From contig JANQSA010000059.1 of assembly GCA_028284285.1 (NCBI GenBank), forward strand, positions 1 to 64,000: 64,000 nt of DNA. Direction: 5' to 3'. Origin of the DNA: Croceivirga sp. GTDB taxonomy: Bacteria; Bacteroidota; Bacteroidia; Flavobacteriales; Flavobacteriaceae. A model generated the notes under the pieces. That model had not been told where the DNA came from and made no database searches. It saw only the letters and a program-made list of their open reading frames with translations. The position numbers and the translations under genes were made by a program. Positions 56,192-64,000 of this stretch are shown one piece after another. Positions within the stretch are counted from its first letter, which is position 1. The number at the start of each line of letters is the position of its first letter.

Positions 56192-56310
56192 AACGGGTTG
56201 ATATAAATGTAAAATACATCTTTGTATTCTCAAAACAAGAAATACAACCTATGAAAAGCGCTGTTTTTTATTGTATCCAAACCGAAAAATGAATAAAATT
56301 CAAGCCCGTT
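56192..56310 (-). repeat. Terminal palindromic element, site F
   Basis: 119 bp between the last cassette gene and the ABC-M1 gene. The ends ACAACGGG-TTGA and GCAACGGGCTTGAA (reverse complement of 56298-56311) pair with one bulged base. It has the AAC/GTT ends but not the GGCTATGA box or the 6/3 spacing, so it may be an attI-like or border site. Confidence 0.5.
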
Positions 56311-56351
56311 GCAAAATTGCGTTTAGTAACCGTCCAAGCCATCAAACCACC

Positions 56352-59300
56352 TCAATCGTAAGGTCCCAGTGGAAACCGGTTGTCATTTCTTTCGGCATCC
56401 AAATAGTTGAAATAGGGATCAATGACCACGTGGGTAGGCTTTTCTGAGGGAGATAACACCACATCCAGATGTCCATTTTCATCAAACACCCCTGTGCTAA
56501 GTGACACTAATGTATCCCGACGGTACAAGGCGAGTGTTACCTTACCCGTCAAGGGAACCTTATCGGAAACGGTTCCATTTTTTAAATGGAATGTATGTGC
56601 CTGTCCCTCAAGACGGATCTCCGGGCCATTTGATCCTATCACGGATTTTGCGTTCAACAGGCGAATATCATGTGCTACAACATGTTCAAAAAGATTGGTA
56701 ATATAATCGAGGTCATCCTTGCTACTTGCATCCTTGATAGCTTCTAAAAGTTCCCAGGCTACCGGAAACGGAGGTTGACTCCGAAATTGATATCGTTCCA
56801 GAAAAGATCGTAAGACCGCGTTTAGTTGCTTTTCCCCAATGCGCTCCTGTAAGGCATAGAATGCCAGTGCGCCTTTATGATAGTCGATATATTGTTTGGA
56901 TTCACTTTCGACAAGTGGCTGTTCATAATCGATGTCATCGCCACGCTTTAAGAAATACTGATCGTGTTCAAATTGCAAATAGTTTTTAATCGCTTCGGAG
57001 CCCAGTTCTTTTTTTAGCACCATCAGTGCGCAATATTGTGCTAGGGACTCGGTCAACATACCACTTCCTTTGGTCCTTGCGGGGAAGAATAACATTCCCC
57101 ACCATTGGTGAGCGATCTCGTGGGCAGTTACGTAATAGGGAAAGTCTATATTACCCCGTTCGTCATAATCGGATAAAAACCCAAGAGCTTCTGAATACAT
57201 GATGGTGCCGGGAAATGCAGAGGCGTAGGTCGCATATCTCGGGAATTCCACGATCCTAAGATGGTCCAAAGGGTATGGACCGAAATTTGTAGCGCAGTAA
57301 TCCAGCGTTTTTTTCATGGCGTCCATCATGGTGTCCACATTGTACCGATGTCCCGGATGGTAGTGTACCGATAGCGCTGTCCCACGATGCGTTCCAAGTT
57401 CTTCGTGATATTCCGCAGATGCGAAAGGTAACTTGTTGCCAACAGGCACCCTGTTGCTGTAGTGGAAGTAGTTTCTATTTCCCGCTTCCCACGTTTTGAT
57501 GAGCGTCCCTGATGTGAAGGCCGTTTGGTTGGCAGAAGTGCTCAAGATAACCTCGGTGTACACCCAGAATCCATCAGCATCGAATTCGGGTGTCCATAAC
57601 CCAAGTGAATCCTGCTTATCCAATAGGTATTGCTTGTTTTCAAGACCCAAATCCTTTCGCACTGCATTATCCCTCAATTCGAGATTTACATCATATCCAA
57701 TACGTGGTGTGATGTTGAAATTATTAAAAAAACTACCATTACTATTGATTCTCACATCAGAGGGTTCCAAAAGTATCCCCGGACCTTCATAATGCGATTT
57801 GAACCGTAAGGTGGTGCTTTCCCCCGAATTCAATGGGGGCTCCATCCTTAGGATGCGATACCTTAACACACTGTCAATCAAAATATCATGTGCACCCTGG
57901 ACTTCAATCGAATCAAACTCCGCTAAAGGAAGGAACCTTCCAGGTGCAAAGCCACCGGTAGAAATATGAAGGCTATCCATACGCATTGCTGTTGTATTGG
58001 TCAATTGAAGCGCTCCTGTGATTGACAACTTCTTGTCTTCGGGATGGATATCTACGTGGTACCGGGAGGAAGTAATTGTTGGCTGGTGGACGTATTTGAA
58101 AGCGCCATAGGTAGTTTCATACCTTGCTTTAAGCAAATCGACCGTATCGTGATCTGCAACCACCTGCCTTTTGCTGACAAACGATCCAAGGCCAATGGAA
58201 ATCAGGAGGATTGCTATTAAGATAAGTCCGTTTTTGCCACGTGCCAATCTGTTCTTAAGCTCAGAGAACCTTAGACGGTTTTCCTGTCGCTTCCAAAGAA
58301 GTACTGCCAGAAATCCTATAATCGCCGTAATGGAAGACCAATACAGGGTATACCATAGATACCCCTTCATAAATGGACGATGACCATAGAAATCCGAATA
58401 GAATCCTGAGGGAATGTCCAGAAAGCGAATCAAATGGTTATTTACCCCCAATGGGTTCCAAAGGAGAAGATTTAGAGCGGCTACCAAAAGAAAGGCCAGA
58501 TATCCCAGATATCGATTTTGTAGCAGAACGTGTAGCGTTATCCCGACTACGGCAAGTAGTGCAAAATAAATGAACTGTGTTACCATCAGGTCGTAGACAT
58601 ATACTCCGATCTGGAACCGTGTGTACCCGGCTAAAACCTGGGACAACAGGGCTGCAAAGACACCCAATACCAACCATAGCATAGTAATAGTCCATAAGGT
58701 TGCGAACTTTGAAAGCACAATAGGAACATTGGCATACGGGGCTGCATTAGAGATGGTATCGAAATTAACATCCCTGCTCTTCCATACCAGTTCACCAGCG
58801 TAGTACAGGAGGATCACATATAACGGTTGCACGTATTTTCCCTTAATGATGGTCAACATAATAAATGTAGTAGGATGGGAATATATTCCCAGATAGGATT
58901 TGGCATCCAGGGTACCACTAAGCAGGTTGAATAGTCCGGCAACTAAAATGACTAAAAAAGGAATACTTGTCAGGATCCCTTTTAGATCCAGGATAAAACT
59001 ATGGTAAAACTGGAGTAAGTAGGTTTGAAAATCCCACTTTGGAGTACCAAGGAATAGTTTTCCGTGCCTTTTCTCCCTATTTGGTGACATCAGCTTCTTT
59101 TTCTTTGAGGGGGTTTTGGAGGGAAGGGTAAAAGAAAAGCGCTTATACGTCCAAACTGTAGCACACAGAGCTATAGCAAGCCATATCATCCTACTTCCTA
59201 AGAACAGGGCATGAAAACCCATATTCATGCTGTTTTTATCCGTGACACTCCAATATTTTGATAGAAGGCGATAACCGTTGTATCCCAAGGGGTCAAGATA

Positions 59301-59924
59301 AATAGCAACAGCACCCAAAGAATTATCCGTAATGCTATCGGCCAGGCTTATATATCCCATGTAGAGAAGCACAGCCACTACCAAGACATAAGCTTTGTTC
59401 TTAAACAACAGTCCCAAGCCATAGAACAGACTTCCCATAAGGATGACATTGGGGAGTATTATATAAAAGAATCCCTCGAGGAAGGGCTGGGGATCCAATG
59501 GTAAAAGGCGTTCTGCTTCAATCCAGGGCATAGTAAGGCCGAGCAGGTATGCCGCGTAAAGGCCCAGAAAAGGGATCAAGCACAAAATCAAACCACCACA
59601 CATTCGGCCAAAGAAATAACCAAACCGATCCACAGGTGTGGCAAAAAGCAAAGCGTAAAAGTTGCTATTGATATCGCGTAGCGCAATATTGGACATAATA
59701 GCGGCAATAAAAAGCATCCCTAACGAGGATACGATGATTCCGGTAACACTCATGACAGCATAAGGTGCATTGAGGTGGATGTTGGAAATATCGTCCAAGG
59801 TGATGGTAAAATCATCGTAGGTTACCGCTACAAAACAGAAAAGGAACAGTATGGACGAGAAAACATAAATCTGTGGGCTTCTTACTCCCTTCTTTATCTC
59901 AAAAGCAATGAAATGAATGAACAT
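56352..59924 (-). CDS. ABC-2 type permease fused to M1-family aminopeptidase
   Basis: A 1190-residue inner-membrane protein. The N-terminal half (about residues 1-590) has roughly twelve hydrophobic helices of the ABC-2 permease type. The C-terminal half is an M1 metallopeptidase domain with HEIAHQWWG (zinc ligands and catalytic Glu) and the following TESLAQYCAL, giving HExxH-x18-E. The GAMEN-like exopeptidase motif appears altered near AFPGTIMYSEALG. The domain would lie in the periplasm and process peptides, coupled to an ATPase encoded 12 bp upstream. Such fusions are known in Bacteroidota; the substrate is unknown. Confidence 0.9.
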   Translation of the reverse strand: MFIHFIAFEIKKGVRSPQIYVFSSILFLFCFVAVTYDDFTITLDDISNIHLNAPYAVMSVTGIIVSSLGMLFIAAIMSNIALRDINSNFYALLFATPVDRFGYFFGRMCGGLILCLIPFLGLYAAYLLGLTMPWIEAERLLPLDPQPFLEGFFYIILPNVILMGSLFYGLGLLFKNKAYVLVVAVLLYMGYISLADSITDNSLGAVAIYLDPLGYNGYRLLSKYWSVTDKNSMNMGFHALFLGSRMIWLAIALCATVWTYKRFSFTLPSKTPSKKKKLMSPNREKRHGKLFLGTPKWDFQTYLLQFYHSFILDLKGILTSIPFLVILVAGLFNLLSGTLDAKSYLGIYSHPTTFIMLTIIKGKYVQPLYVILLYYAGELVWKSRDVNFDTISNAAPYANVPIVLSKFATLWTITMLWLVLGVFAALLSQVLAGYTRFQIGVYVYDLMVTQFIYFALLAVVGITLHVLLQNRYLGYLAFLLVAALNLLLWNPLGVNNHLIRFLDIPSGFYSDFYGHRPFMKGYLWYTLYWSSITAIIGFLAVLLWKRQENRLRFSELKNRLARGKNGLILIAILLISIGLGSFVSKRQVVADHDTVDLLKARYETTYGAFKYVHQPTITSSRYHVDIHPEDKKLSITGALQLTNTTAMRMDSLHISTGGFAPGRFLPLAEFDSIEVQGAHDILIDSVLRYRILRMEPPLNSGESTTLRFKSHYEGPGILLEPSDVRINSNGSFFNNFNITPRIGYDVNLELRDNAVRKDLGLENKQYLLDKQDSLGLWTPEFDADGFWVYTEVILSTSANQTAFTSGTLIKTWEAGNRNYFHYSNRVPVGNKLPFASAEYHEELGTHRGTALSVHYHPGHRYNVDTMMDAMKKTLDYCATNFGPYPLDHLRIVEFPRYATYASAFPGTIMYSEALGFLSDYDERGNIDFPYYVTAHEIAHQWWGMLFFPARTKGSGMLTESLAQYCALMVLKKELGSEAIKNYLQFEHDQYFLKRGDDIDYEQPLVESESKQYIDYHKGALAFYALQERIGEKQLNAVLRSFLERYQFRSQPPFPVAWELLEAIKDASSKDDLDYITNLFEHVVAHDIRLLNAKSVIGSNGPEIRLEGQAHTFHLKNGTVSDKVPLTGKVTLALYRRDTLVSLSTGVFDENGHLDVVLSPSEKPTHVVIDPYFNYLDAERNDNRFPLGPYD

Positions 59925-59936
59925 AAGTCAGAAAGT

Positions 59937-60806
59937 TTAAAGGGAGTTGCCATTGATTTTTAAAAAATAGAAATCCTCAAGTTCAGCGGGAACAGGTTCA
60001 AATCCTGAAATTGATTCACGAGCATGCATGCGAATTACGGGTTCCCCTCCCAGGTACCTGAATGAAATCATATGAGGAGATTTTTTATAGGATATCAATT
60101 CCTCCTTGCCTATGTTCTTTTTCCAGATAGTACCTTCAATTCTTGAAATGGCGGCTTTGGGTGCACCTTGATACAGGATTTTTCCTTGTTTAATGATGGC
60201 CATCCGGTTACAGAGCTCTTTCACATCTTCCACGATATGGGTGGAGAGAATAACAATGACCCTTTCACTAATCTCACTCAAAAGGTCATAGAACCGGTTG
60301 CGTTCCGCTGGATCCAATCCCGATGTGGGTTCGTCCACTATGATGAGCTTAGGGTTCCCCAATAGGGCCTGGGCTATACCGAAACGTTGCCGCATTCCCC
60401 CGGAGAAAGTACTTACAGCCTTTCCTTTTTTCTCAAATAAGTTGGTTTGCACAAGTAGGCTTTCAACAGCTTCCTTTCGTTCCCCCCTTGGGGTTATCCC
60501 TTTCAAAATGGCAATATGGGAAAGCAGGTTTTCGGCGGATATGTTCTTGTATACCCCGAACTCCTGGGGCAGATAGCCCAAAACCCTCTTGGCTTTCTGT
60601 TTTTCCCTGAGCATATCAAGGCCATTCAAACGAACCGTGCCGCTATCAGCCTCCAGGAGTGTTGCAAGGATTTTCATGAATGTTGATTTGCCTGCTCCAT
60701 TAGGTCCTAAAAGCCCAAACATGCCTTGATGGATATCAAGGTGTATCCCTTGAAGTGCCTTGACACCGTTTGGATAGGACTTACTTAAATCACGTATTTC
60801 CAGCAT
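59937..60806 (-). CDS. ABC transporter ATP-binding protein
   Basis: A 289-residue ATPase of the ABC-2 drug/antibiotic-type exporter class. Walker A is LGPNGAGKST, signature STFSGGMRQR, and Walker B KLIIVDEPTSGLD. It should power the permease-aminopeptidase fusion encoded directly downstream. An open frame extends to 60860, but MLEIRDLSKSYPNG at 60806 is the family start. Confidence 0.93.
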   Translation of the reverse strand: MLEIRDLSKSYPNGVKALQGIHLDIHQGMFGLLGPNGAGKSTFMKILATLLEADSGTVRLNGLDMLREKQKAKRVLGYLPQEFGVYKNISAENLLSHIAILKGITPRGERKEAVESLLVQTNLFEKKGKAVSTFSGGMRQRFGIAQALLGNPKLIIVDEPTSGLDPAERNRFYDLLSEISERVIVILSTHIVEDVKELCNRMAIIKQGKILYQGAPKAAISRIEGTIWKKNIGKEELISYKKSPHMISFRYLGGEPVIRMHARESISGFEPVPAELEDFYFLKINGNSL

Positions 60807-61014
60807 GGGATAAGTTTTCACAATGGTAGTGCGTACATAGCAACGCATCGACCCGTCCAATGGGTTAGTACCAATTCAAAGACGTATGTATGGAGGTCGG
60901 TTTAATTTTTCCTATTAGTTTTGGAAGTAATGGGCCCGTAAGGCTACTTTGATCTTTCATCGGGGTGGCCACTATCTTATTGTTGGGAGGCCTTAAGAGT
61001 CGTTTGAAACGTTT

Positions 61015-62145
61015 ATGGAATCATTTTTTTTGATCGGTTCGGTACAGAGTATTTTTTTTACATTTCTTTTAGCAGCCAAGAAGGACAAGCGTCCACATGA
61101 TTGGATCTTGGCAGTGTGGCTAGCGGCAATTGCTTTTCACCTGTTTTCCATCTTTTGTGCAGCCAAGGCGTTATACGTGCTTTGGCCCTTGCTACTGCTT
61201 TTTTCGCCCCTTGCGGAATCCATGGTTTTTGTACATGGTCCAGCCTTGTTTCTCTATACGCAATATCTGATTTCAAAAAAGCGGGGATTCAGCCTTTCTG
61301 ACACCTTACATTTTGGACTCTTCTTCTTATCGATACTTTCGTTGCTTCTAATTTTTTTTGGACAAGGGGCTCAACTTGAGATATTTCTTCATTTGGATGA
61401 AGCAGCCCCCGCGTATTATTGGGTTTCAAGACTCCTCTTCGCATTCCACGGGCCATTGTACATTGTGTTGACATTTTTGGTTTTGTCAAGACATAGCGCG
61501 AAGGTCAGGGAAAACTATTCCTATACGGAAAGCATTGACTTAAAGTGGTTGCGTAACATAGCCCTTGGACTGTCTGCCATTTGGCTGTTGGTACTTTTAC
61601 AGTGGTTGGTAAAACTTCCATTCAGTGGTAATGTCCCCATATACATTGGGGTAACGGTATTTGTGTTCTTTCTCGGTTTTATGGGTCTACGACATGGCGA
61701 CATTTTTTCAGAGGTCAAAACGAGAGAAAAAGTTGGAAACAAAACCCTTACCAATAGACCAGATACCTATAGAAAGTCAGGCATATCTTCGTTGGAGGCA
61801 AAAAGAATTGCTGATGCAATGGAGGGACTGTTGCACAGGGAGCAGGTTTTTTTGAAAAGCAGATTGGCGCTTCATGAAATTGCCAAAGCACTTGATGTTT
61901 CCTCGCACACCTTGTCGCAAGTGCTGAACAAACACCTGGGAACGAATTTTTTTGATTATATAAATTCGTACAGGGTAGAAGAGGCCAAAAAATTACTGGT
62001 TGACCCTGAATACGATAGTTTCACCTTGTTGGCCATTGCGCTGGAATCAGGTTTCAATTCCAAATCTTCCTTTAACAGGATTTTTAAAAAGCATGTCCGG
62101 ATGACCCCTTCAGAGTATAAGACCGCCCATCGAGCAGGTCGATGA
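61015..62145 (+). CDS. Membrane-anchored AraC-family regulator (copy 3)
   Basis: A 376-residue paralogue of the regulators at 46623 and 49105: about seven hydrophobic helices over residues 1-225, then an AraC helix-turn-helix region (ALHEIAKALDVSSHTLSQVLNKHL and IALESGFNSKSSFNRIFKKH). It is divergently transcribed from the ABC/M1 operon, with about 208 bp between starts, and is the likely regulator of that operon. Unlike copies 1 and 2 its partner is divergent rather than in tandem. Confidence 0.88.
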   Translation: MESFFLIGSVQSIFFTFLLAAKKDKRPHDWILAVWLAAIAFHLFSIFCAAKALYVLWPLLLLFSPLAESMVFVHGPALFLYTQYLISKKRGFSLSDTLHFGLFFLSILSLLLIFFGQGAQLEIFLHLDEAAPAYYWVSRLLFAFHGPLYIVLTFLVLSRHSAKVRENYSYTESIDLKWLRNIALGLSAIWLLVLLQWLVKLPFSGNVPIYIGVTVFVFFLGFMGLRHGDIFSEVKTREKVGNKTLTNRPDTYRKSGISSLEAKRIADAMEGLLHREQVFLKSRLALHEIAKALDVSSHTLSQVLNKHLGTNFFDYINSYRVEEAKKLLVDPEYDSFTLLAIALESGFNSKSSFNRIFKKHVRMTPSEYKTAHRAGR

Positions 62146-62237
62146 GCTAAGGAAATGATACTGCTTAGCTTTATCCGGCTATGCTTCTTCTGCACCTTTA
62201 AGGGAAAGAAAACAATCCCGGTAAGTTTCTATGTCCG

Positions 62238-62660
62238 TTATTCGCTTTTTTGAGCAAATCCAAGTACGTAGCCGTTATTGTCTTTTAGGTAAAATTCCCG
62301 CATTCCGTACCAAGCTGTTTTCAGTTGAGTGGGGCGCAATCCCCTGTCTATTATTTGCTGATAAAAACCGTCGATCCCGTCAATTTCCATATAGAACGAG
62401 ACGCTCGCTCCTATTGAAAGGTCTTTGGCAAGAAGTATGTCTTTTTTGAAACTATCGGTTCGTTGAAACATCATTTCCACATTATCCTTGCTTAACAAAG
62501 CGTAAACATATTCCTTTCCGTCTGTTAGCGATTGTTCTATTCCGTCTTGCGTTTCTGGAACTGCCATAACTACTGAAAAACCCAAAACGGATTGATAAAA
62601 TTCTATGGTTTCCCTGATGTTCTGCACCTCAAAATTGGGTGTTAATTTGTTTACTTTCAT
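62238..62660 (-). CDS. VOC (glyoxalase/bleomycin resistance) family protein
   Basis: A 140-residue protein with two babbab modules of the vicinal-oxygen-chelate fold: LTPNFEVQNIRETIEFYQSVLGF in the first and VSFYMEIDGIDGFYQQI with REFYLKDNNGYVLGFAQ in the second. Members bind drugs or catalyse metal-dependent reactions; which one is unknown. The ATG at 62660 (MKVNKLTPNFEV) is preferred over a GTG at 62684. It follows the AraC gene by 28 bp, and both appear to form one transcription unit, possibly a two-gene cassette. Confidence 0.85.
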   Translation of the reverse strand: MKVNKLTPNFEVQNIRETIEFYQSVLGFSVVMAVPETQDGIEQSLTDGKEYVYALLSKDNVEMMFQRTDSFKKDILLAKDLSIGASVSFYMEIDGIDGFYQQIIDRGLRPTQLKTAWYGMREFYLKDNNGYVLGFAQKSE

Positions 62661-62688
62661 TTTCGTAGGGTTTGTTGAAAGCACAAAT

Positions 62689-63435
62689 TTACCTTGTCCG
62701 AATGGTGGTCAATTGTAAAAATCGGTCGTTTTTATTCAAGTACAAATGGGTTGGTGTGGAACCCGTAATTTGCTTTACCTGCTTGATAAAATGGGCCTGG
62801 TCGTAATAATCATTCACGGGAAAGAGTTCTCCTTTTGCAATGTGTTTTAGGGAAGAATAACATTTAAGGACGTTGCAGAACGTTTTAAGGGAAAAACCAA
62901 AACGGTTGTTGAAATACCGGTTGATTTGCCTGCTACTCCAAAAAACCCTTTCTGAAAGTTCCCGGACGGAAATCTCACCTTTTTGTTCATAAAGAATCTT
63001 GAAAAGCTCCAGCTTTCTGTTGTCTATTTCCTTAGGGTTTTGGAGTTCATATTGCAATTTTTCGATTATCGAATCGGTAAACTTCTCAAAGCTGCCAAAG
63101 TCAAAGTTTTGACATCCCCAAAAAGTTGTTGGCAACTCCGTTTTTGTGTTTTTGAATTCTTTGATCGACCGTTTGAAAATATACTCAGCGGAAATCAGTT
63201 TGAATCGAACACCAATCAGTTGGGTGTTCTTTGGTATGGAGATTTGGATTTGTTTTGTCCAAACTCCTGTCAATGCCATTTTTGTAATTTGACCCTCTTT
63301 GATTTCAAAGATCAGGTCAAAAAACCCGTCTGGTAAGATGTCATAGTTGTATTTCTTGTCGGGAGTCTCCAACTTCCAAAAGCTTTTTATGAAGTTGGAG
63401 ATATATCCTTTTGTATGTTTTTCCTTGTAGTTCAC
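62689..63435 (-). CDS. AraC-family regulator with DUF6597-like N-terminal domain
   Basis: A 248-residue cytosolic regulator. The N-terminal part resembles DUF6597 (YISNFIKSFWKLETPDKKYNYDILPDG). The C-terminal AraC-type domain shows SVRELSERVFWSSRQINRYFNNRFG and YYDQAHFIKQVKQITGSTPTHL. It probably controls the VOC gene downstream. Its start is 23 bp from the left arm of site G, the same distance as for cassette genes in the main array. Confidence 0.85.
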   Translation of the reverse strand: MNYKEKHTKGYISNFIKSFWKLETPDKKYNYDILPDGFFDLIFEIKEGQITKMALTGVWTKQIQISIPKNTQLIGVRFKLISAEYIFKRSIKEFKNTKTELPTTFWGCQNFDFGSFEKFTDSIIEKLQYELQNPKEIDNRKLELFKILYEQKGEISVRELSERVFWSSRQINRYFNNRFGFSLKTFCNVLKCYSSLKHIAKGELFPVNDYYDQAHFIKQVKQITGSTPTHLYLNKNDRFLQLTTIRTR

Positions 63436-63457
63436 TCGGTTGGTTCAAATGTTGTAT

Positions 63458-63525
63458 AACGGTTCGCATATCATTCGTGGCGGCATTGAGCTGACATGAC
63501 TATATATGCTTTGTTGGTGGTTCGT
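63458..63525 (-). repeat. attC-like palindromic element, site G
   Basis: 68 bp. The left arm is AAC-GGTTC-GCATAT and the right arm, reverse complement, AAC-AAA-GCATATATAGTC. It has the size of classical short attC sites. It lies between the AraC gene and the CaiB gene fragment, about 7 kb from the main array. Confidence 0.72.
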
Positions 63526-63541
63526 TTTTAGGTATCCAATG

Positions 63542-64000
63542 CTAAACAAGTGCTGTTTTCACCCGAACAGTTTCAATACCTTCAATAACTTCATGAAGCA
63601 ACATTCCTTTTGCTTTTTTATCTTTAAAAACTTCTTGCATGTTTTTTATAATGCCATAAGGAATGTTTCTTCGTTCAAGATTAGAAACCCAGTACCCTGA
63701 TGTTTTTTGGACTATGCATTCGCTTATTTTACGGTTTAAGGTTTCTCTTTTAGATACCCGTTGGGCATTCGTTCCAAACTCATCAAATTTCATTCTTAAA
63801 AGACTACATAAGTTTTCAAATTGCTTATCAGAACCAACGGCCAAAACCAGTAATTTACCATCTTTTGTTCTATACATATCTCCATAGGGCGCAATGTTGG
63901 GATGTTGGGTTCCCATAGGTTGTGGAATATGCTCTTCCATTAACCAGTTAGTAGCTTGATTTGCCAAAGATGCTAAAGCACTCTCGTAGAGCGAAACTTT
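63542..64000 (-). CDS. CaiB/BaiF (family III) CoA-transferase, partial at window edge
   Basis: The visible 153 residues are the C-terminal part of a CoA-transferase family III protein (VSLYESALASLANQATNW, LLVLAVGSDKQFENLCSLL, IPYGIIKNMQEVF). The reading frame runs off the right edge of the window. The protein ends at VRVKTALV, where other family members normally continue with a conserved NPI/LxxTP-type tail and a final gly-rich segment. The gene may therefore be 3'-truncated at site G, 17 bp away. It could also be a divergent short variant. Confidence 0.75.
   Translation of the reverse strand, partial: KVSLYESALASLANQATNWLMEEHIPQPMGTQHPNIAPYGDMYRTKDGKLLVLAVGSDKQFENLCSLLRMKFDEFGTNAQRVSKRETLNRKISECIVQKTSGYWVSNLERRNIPYGIIKNMQEVFKDKKAKGMLLHEVIEGIETVRVKTALV

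Noticed and set aside
51289-56351. Phage or transposon origin of the small-gene region
   Set aside because: No transposase, integrase, structural phage gene or flanking direct repeat was seen; the repeated AAC...GTT palindromes fit a cassette array better.
62200-62240. Second attC-like site downstream of the VOC gene
   Set aside because: GTTATTC is present, but no matching left arm with AAC and an inverted box was found; kept only as a remark in the findings.

Overview
The window looks like a chromosomal segment of a gliding marine-type member of the Flavobacteriaceae (Bacteroidota). The evidence is a complete gldKLMN block (gliding motor and type IX secretion core), promoters of the Bacteroidota type (TTG / TAnnTTTG), many lipoproteins, a V/A-type ATPase of the Bacteroidota layout with a DUF2764 subunit, a three-subunit SdhCAB, and several membrane-anchored AraC-type regulators. 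No rRNA, tRNA, CRISPR array, phage or transposase gene was seen.

Layout. 1-4.3 kb: a heptamer tandem repeat, a sigma-54 activator, miaB and an LVIVD-repeat lipoprotein. 4.4-12.9 kb: topA, an arginase-fold protein that has lost metal ligands, then gldK-gldL-gldM-gldN. 12.9-17.4 kb: a FAD oxidoreductase, a DUF983 protein, an ABC-F ATPase and a secreted leucine-rich-repeat protein. 17.5-26 kb: a tripartite RND efflux operon with a cysteine-rich mini-protein, a Tet-like MFS transporter and a lipoprotein. 26-30.8 kb: phosphoenolpyruvate carboxylase and an OmpR-type two-component system. 30.9-39.2 kb: a minus-strand V/A-ATPase operon (Usp-TPR, A, B, E, DUF2764, D, I, K) whose K subunit keeps the residues that bind sodium in Enterococcus NtpK. 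39.7-44.9 kb: a divergent plus-strand unit with a second Usp protein, sdhC, sdhA, sdhB and a Na/phosphate symporter-like protein. 45-51.3 kb: two pairs made of a membrane AraC regulator and an exported peptidase-like protein, plus a small lipoprotein. 56.3-62.1 kb: a third regulator of this type, divergent from an ABC ATPase and a permease fused to an M1 aminopeptidase.

The most unusual part is 51.57-56.31 kb, with one further copy at 63.46-63.53 kb. Seven small genes, all on the minus strand, form six gene units separated by non-coding palindromic elements. The elements share an outer AAC...GTT pair, an inner inverted box related to GGCTATGAC/GTTATAGTC, and unequal arm spacers (6 nt in one arm, 3 nt in the other in most copies). 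In at least four units the two ends are imperfect inverted repeats of each other (11 to 13 of 15 positions), which is the relation expected between the two ends of an integron gene cassette. The contents (DinB-like, DUF1905/YdeI-like, DUF2750, lipoproteins, small membrane protein) are typical of cassette cargo. I read this as a cassette array with attC-like sites of a divergent type and no integrase in view. The copy at 63.5 kb lies next to a CaiB/BaiF CoA-transferase gene that appears to have lost its 3' end.

Functions were assigned from motifs and family knowledge only; no database search or folding calculation was run.
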